A stretch of 8,048 nt of DNA from an uncultured Blautia sp. (GTDB taxonomy: Bacteria > Bacillota > Clostridia > Lachnospirales > Lachnospiraceae), in contig CALIZJ010000165.1 in the NCBI GenBank assembly GCA_938028845.1, positions 1 to 8,048 of the forward strand, given 5' to 3'. Below, piece by piece: positions 7,139-8,048 of the stretch; position 1 is the first letter of the stretch, and every line of letters begins with the position of its first letter. Under the pieces are notes generated by a model. It worked only from the letters and a program-made list of their open reading frames with translations. It did not search any database and was not told the DNA's origin. Both the position numbers and the translations under genes were made by a program.

Positions 7139-7262
7139 TTCTTTACAAGACCACAGGACATATTTTTATGATCGGCCATCACTTTTGGTCTTCCTGGATT
7201 TTTAATCTTGTCTTGTTTTCATATATAGGACATACTATCCATTCGACAATAATATTTATAAT
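7139..7262 (-). pseudogene. Remnant of a cysteine-rich KTR-family small protein
   Basis: Directly after the GrpB stop codon the minus strand encodes an uninterrupted segment, CPIYENKTRLKI flanked by EWIV and QEDQK (7182-7244), ending at a TGA (7179-7181). From memory this matches the start of the cysteine-rich KTR family (roughly W-x-L-CPxCGNKTRxKIRED), a zinc-ribbon-like protein of about 50-70 residues common in Firmicutes near conjugative transposons. The second cysteine of the first CPxC pair is Tyr here. After the stop, TGTCCT (7155-7160) and TGTAAAGAA (7139-7147) may be traces of the second CPxCKQE knuckle, in different frames. No start codon with a ribosome binding site is seen, so I call it broken. 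Its role when intact is not established. The first half of the match is convincing, the second half is weak. Confidence 0.55.
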
Positions 7263-7832
7263 TTAGAGATACCTTCCCTCAAAAAGTTCTTTCGCCTGCT
7301 TTGTATATCGGGCAACTAATTCTGTCTTTTGGTTTGTGTATTCATCTCTGTTATGTTCATATTGTTTCCATAATCTGAGTTTTAAAGTTTCGTATTCTTT
7401 TGCAGCATTGCTATTCATATTGAGATAATCTCGAAAGTATAATTCGTCATTGTCGCCTGCATATCTTAAATGCAAATGAAATACTTTTTGAGCAAATCCG
7501 TTCGCCGTATATCCTTTATTAAAGGACATCCTATTTTCACATTGGCTCATACAAATATATCCATTACCTACTAAAATATCTTTGATGGTTTTGAGATTGG
7601 ATTCCCGCTCTATCTCTACAAGAATATCAATAATAGGCTTCGCCCATATTTCCTTTATTGCGGTACTGCCAATGTGACTGATTCGTACAATTTGTTCTTT
7701 AGGCAATAATACGGATAAAGATGATACTTCCTCTTCATACCACTTTGCCCAGTAATCTTGATGTTCACTTAAGATTATTGGGAATAACTCCCATAATTCT
7801 TCTAAACTCATTTCTGATAATTTTTTTAACAT
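7263..7832 (-). CDS. GrpB family protein (UPF0157, nucleotidyltransferase-like fold)
   Basis: This 189-residue protein has the GrpB-family pattern. HIGSTAIKEIWAKPIIDILVEI spans residues 53-74, with Gly55-Ser56 and Asp69 resembling the GS...D metal-binding core of nucleotidyltransferases. FHLHLR (118-123) and DNDELYFRDYL (127-137) follow, and the C-terminus is helical and charged. Family members adopt a nucleotidyltransferase fold; some are fused to dephospho-CoA kinase, but the reaction of stand-alone members is unknown. The frame can be opened at a GTG (7841), but that codon overlaps the Shine-Dalgarno AGGAG; the ATG at 7832 is eight bases from it and is preferred. Its DNA is AT-richer than the ior operon. 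It is divergent from the SRP RNA gene and followed at once by the KTR-like remnant. No terminator was recognised after it. Confidence 0.9.
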   Translation of the reverse strand: MLKKLSEMSLEELWELFPIILSEHQDYWAKWYEEEVSSLSVLLPKEQIVRISHIGSTAIKEIWAKPIIDILVEIERESNLKTIKDILVGNGYICMSQCENRMSFNKGYTANGFAQKVFHLHLRYAGDNDELYFRDYLNMNSNAAKEYETLKLRLWKQYEHNRDEYTNQKTELVARYTKQAKELFEGRYL

Positions 7833-7958
7833 ATTTGTCACTCCTATTTTTTTAATATCGCAATTTTATAAATTGGGGCTTATTAAGAGAAACCAGCTCC
7901 ATGCAATTTTTCAAGATCCGAATCCATATATTGAAACCAACATTTTCCCCCAATCCCC

Positions 7959-7987
7959 TTGACAACCTCTCCAAAAACCTCTATACT
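7959..7987 (+). promoter_or_regulatory. Promoter of the SRP RNA gene
   Basis: A perfect -35 box TTGACA (7959-7964) and a -10 box TATACT (7982-7987) are separated by the ideal 17 bases. Transcription would start near 7994-7996, just before the conserved SRP RNA sequence. Such near-consensus promoters suit a highly expressed stable RNA. Confidence 0.8.
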
Positions 7988-7994
7988 TAAATCC

Positions 7995-8048
7995 GCGCAG
8001 CCGGGGAGTTAGCGGTGCCCTGTACCTGCAATCCGCTACAGCAGGGGT
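7995..8048 (+). ncRNA. ffs: Signal recognition particle RNA (4.5S/scRNA), 5' part, cut by window end
   Basis: The sequence GGGGAGTTAGCGGTGCCCTG (8003-8022), then CTGCAATCCGCTA and GCAGGGG up to 8047, matches the conserved 5' half of bacterial SRP RNA, typically written GGGGAGGUAGCGGUGCCCUGUAACCUGCAAUCCGCUAUAGCAGGG. Within it TAGCGG (8010-8015) pairs with CCGCTA (8033-8038), and CCCTG (8018-8022) can pair with CAGGG (8042-8046). The RNA binds the Ffh protein and directs membrane and secreted proteins to the translocon. The 3' part, including the rest of the Ffh-binding domain, lies beyond the window, so small versus large type cannot be decided. The 5' end is estimated from the promoter. Confidence 0.88.

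Larger units (their letters stand above)
6892..7262. other. AT-rich 371-base gap between ATPase and GrpB genes
   Basis: This stretch holds the promoter of the ATPase gene (6988-7016, minus) and, next to the GrpB stop codon, a decayed cysteine-rich KTR-like fragment (7139-7262, minus). The stretch between these two (7017-7138) shows short minus-strand frames broken by stops and nothing recognisable. The plus-strand frame through it is rich in Phe, Ile, Leu and Ser, as expected from the reverse of AT-rich DNA, and lacks a ribosome binding site. Confidence 0.6.

Noticed and set aside
6685..7266. Long plus-strand reading frame encoding a hydrophobic, membrane-like protein of 193 residues
   Set aside because: Its first third is antisense to the conserved ATPase gene, it has no ribosome binding site, and the hydrophobic part is the reverse of AT-rich DNA holding the KTR-like remnant and the ATPase promoter.

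Overview
The window looks like chromosomal DNA of a gut-type anaerobic Firmicute, most likely a Clostridia/Lachnospiraceae member. This is inferred from the strong AGGAGG-type ribosome binding sites, the moderate GC content, the ferredoxin-linked 2-oxoacid oxidoreductase and the SRP RNA sequence. No species can be named from the sequence alone. Seven complete protein genes, one truncated gene at the left edge, one truncated RNA gene at the right edge and one decayed gene remnant can be supported.

Left part (1-1570): the 5' two-thirds of a sugar O-acetyltransferase gene runs off the left edge on the minus strand. It is divergent from a plus-strand RluA-family rRNA pseudouridine synthase gene. 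A perfect 12-bp hairpin ends that gene and probably also the convergent minus-strand operon that follows.

Centre (1571-5206): a three-gene minus-strand operon reads from a clear sigma-70/sigma-A promoter at 5177-5206: iorA, iorB, then a class I aminotransferase. Together they form a short fermentative route. The aminotransferase makes a 2-oxoacid from an amino acid, probably aromatic. IorAB, a TPP and iron-sulfur enzyme, oxidatively decarboxylates the arylpyruvate to an aryl-acetyl-CoA and reduces ferredoxin.

Right part (5261-7860): three further minus-strand genes encode a GrpB-family nucleotidyltransferase-fold protein, a stand-alone AAA/ABC-type ATPase with its own promoter, and a Nudix hydrolase 44 nt behind the ATPase. 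Between the GrpB and ATPase genes lies AT-rich DNA carrying what looks like a broken copy of the small cysteine-rich KTR protein, a family I associate with mobile elements of Firmicutes. This makes the part look more like accessory DNA than the rest.

Right edge (7959-8048): a strong plus-strand promoter drives the 5' half of the bacterial signal recognition particle RNA (ffs), cut by the window end.

For several genes (aminotransferase, ATPase, GrpB) the longest reading frame starts inside or too close to the Shine-Dalgarno sequence. I chose the next downstream ATG with proper spacing. No IS element, CRISPR array, tRNA or complete mobile element was seen.
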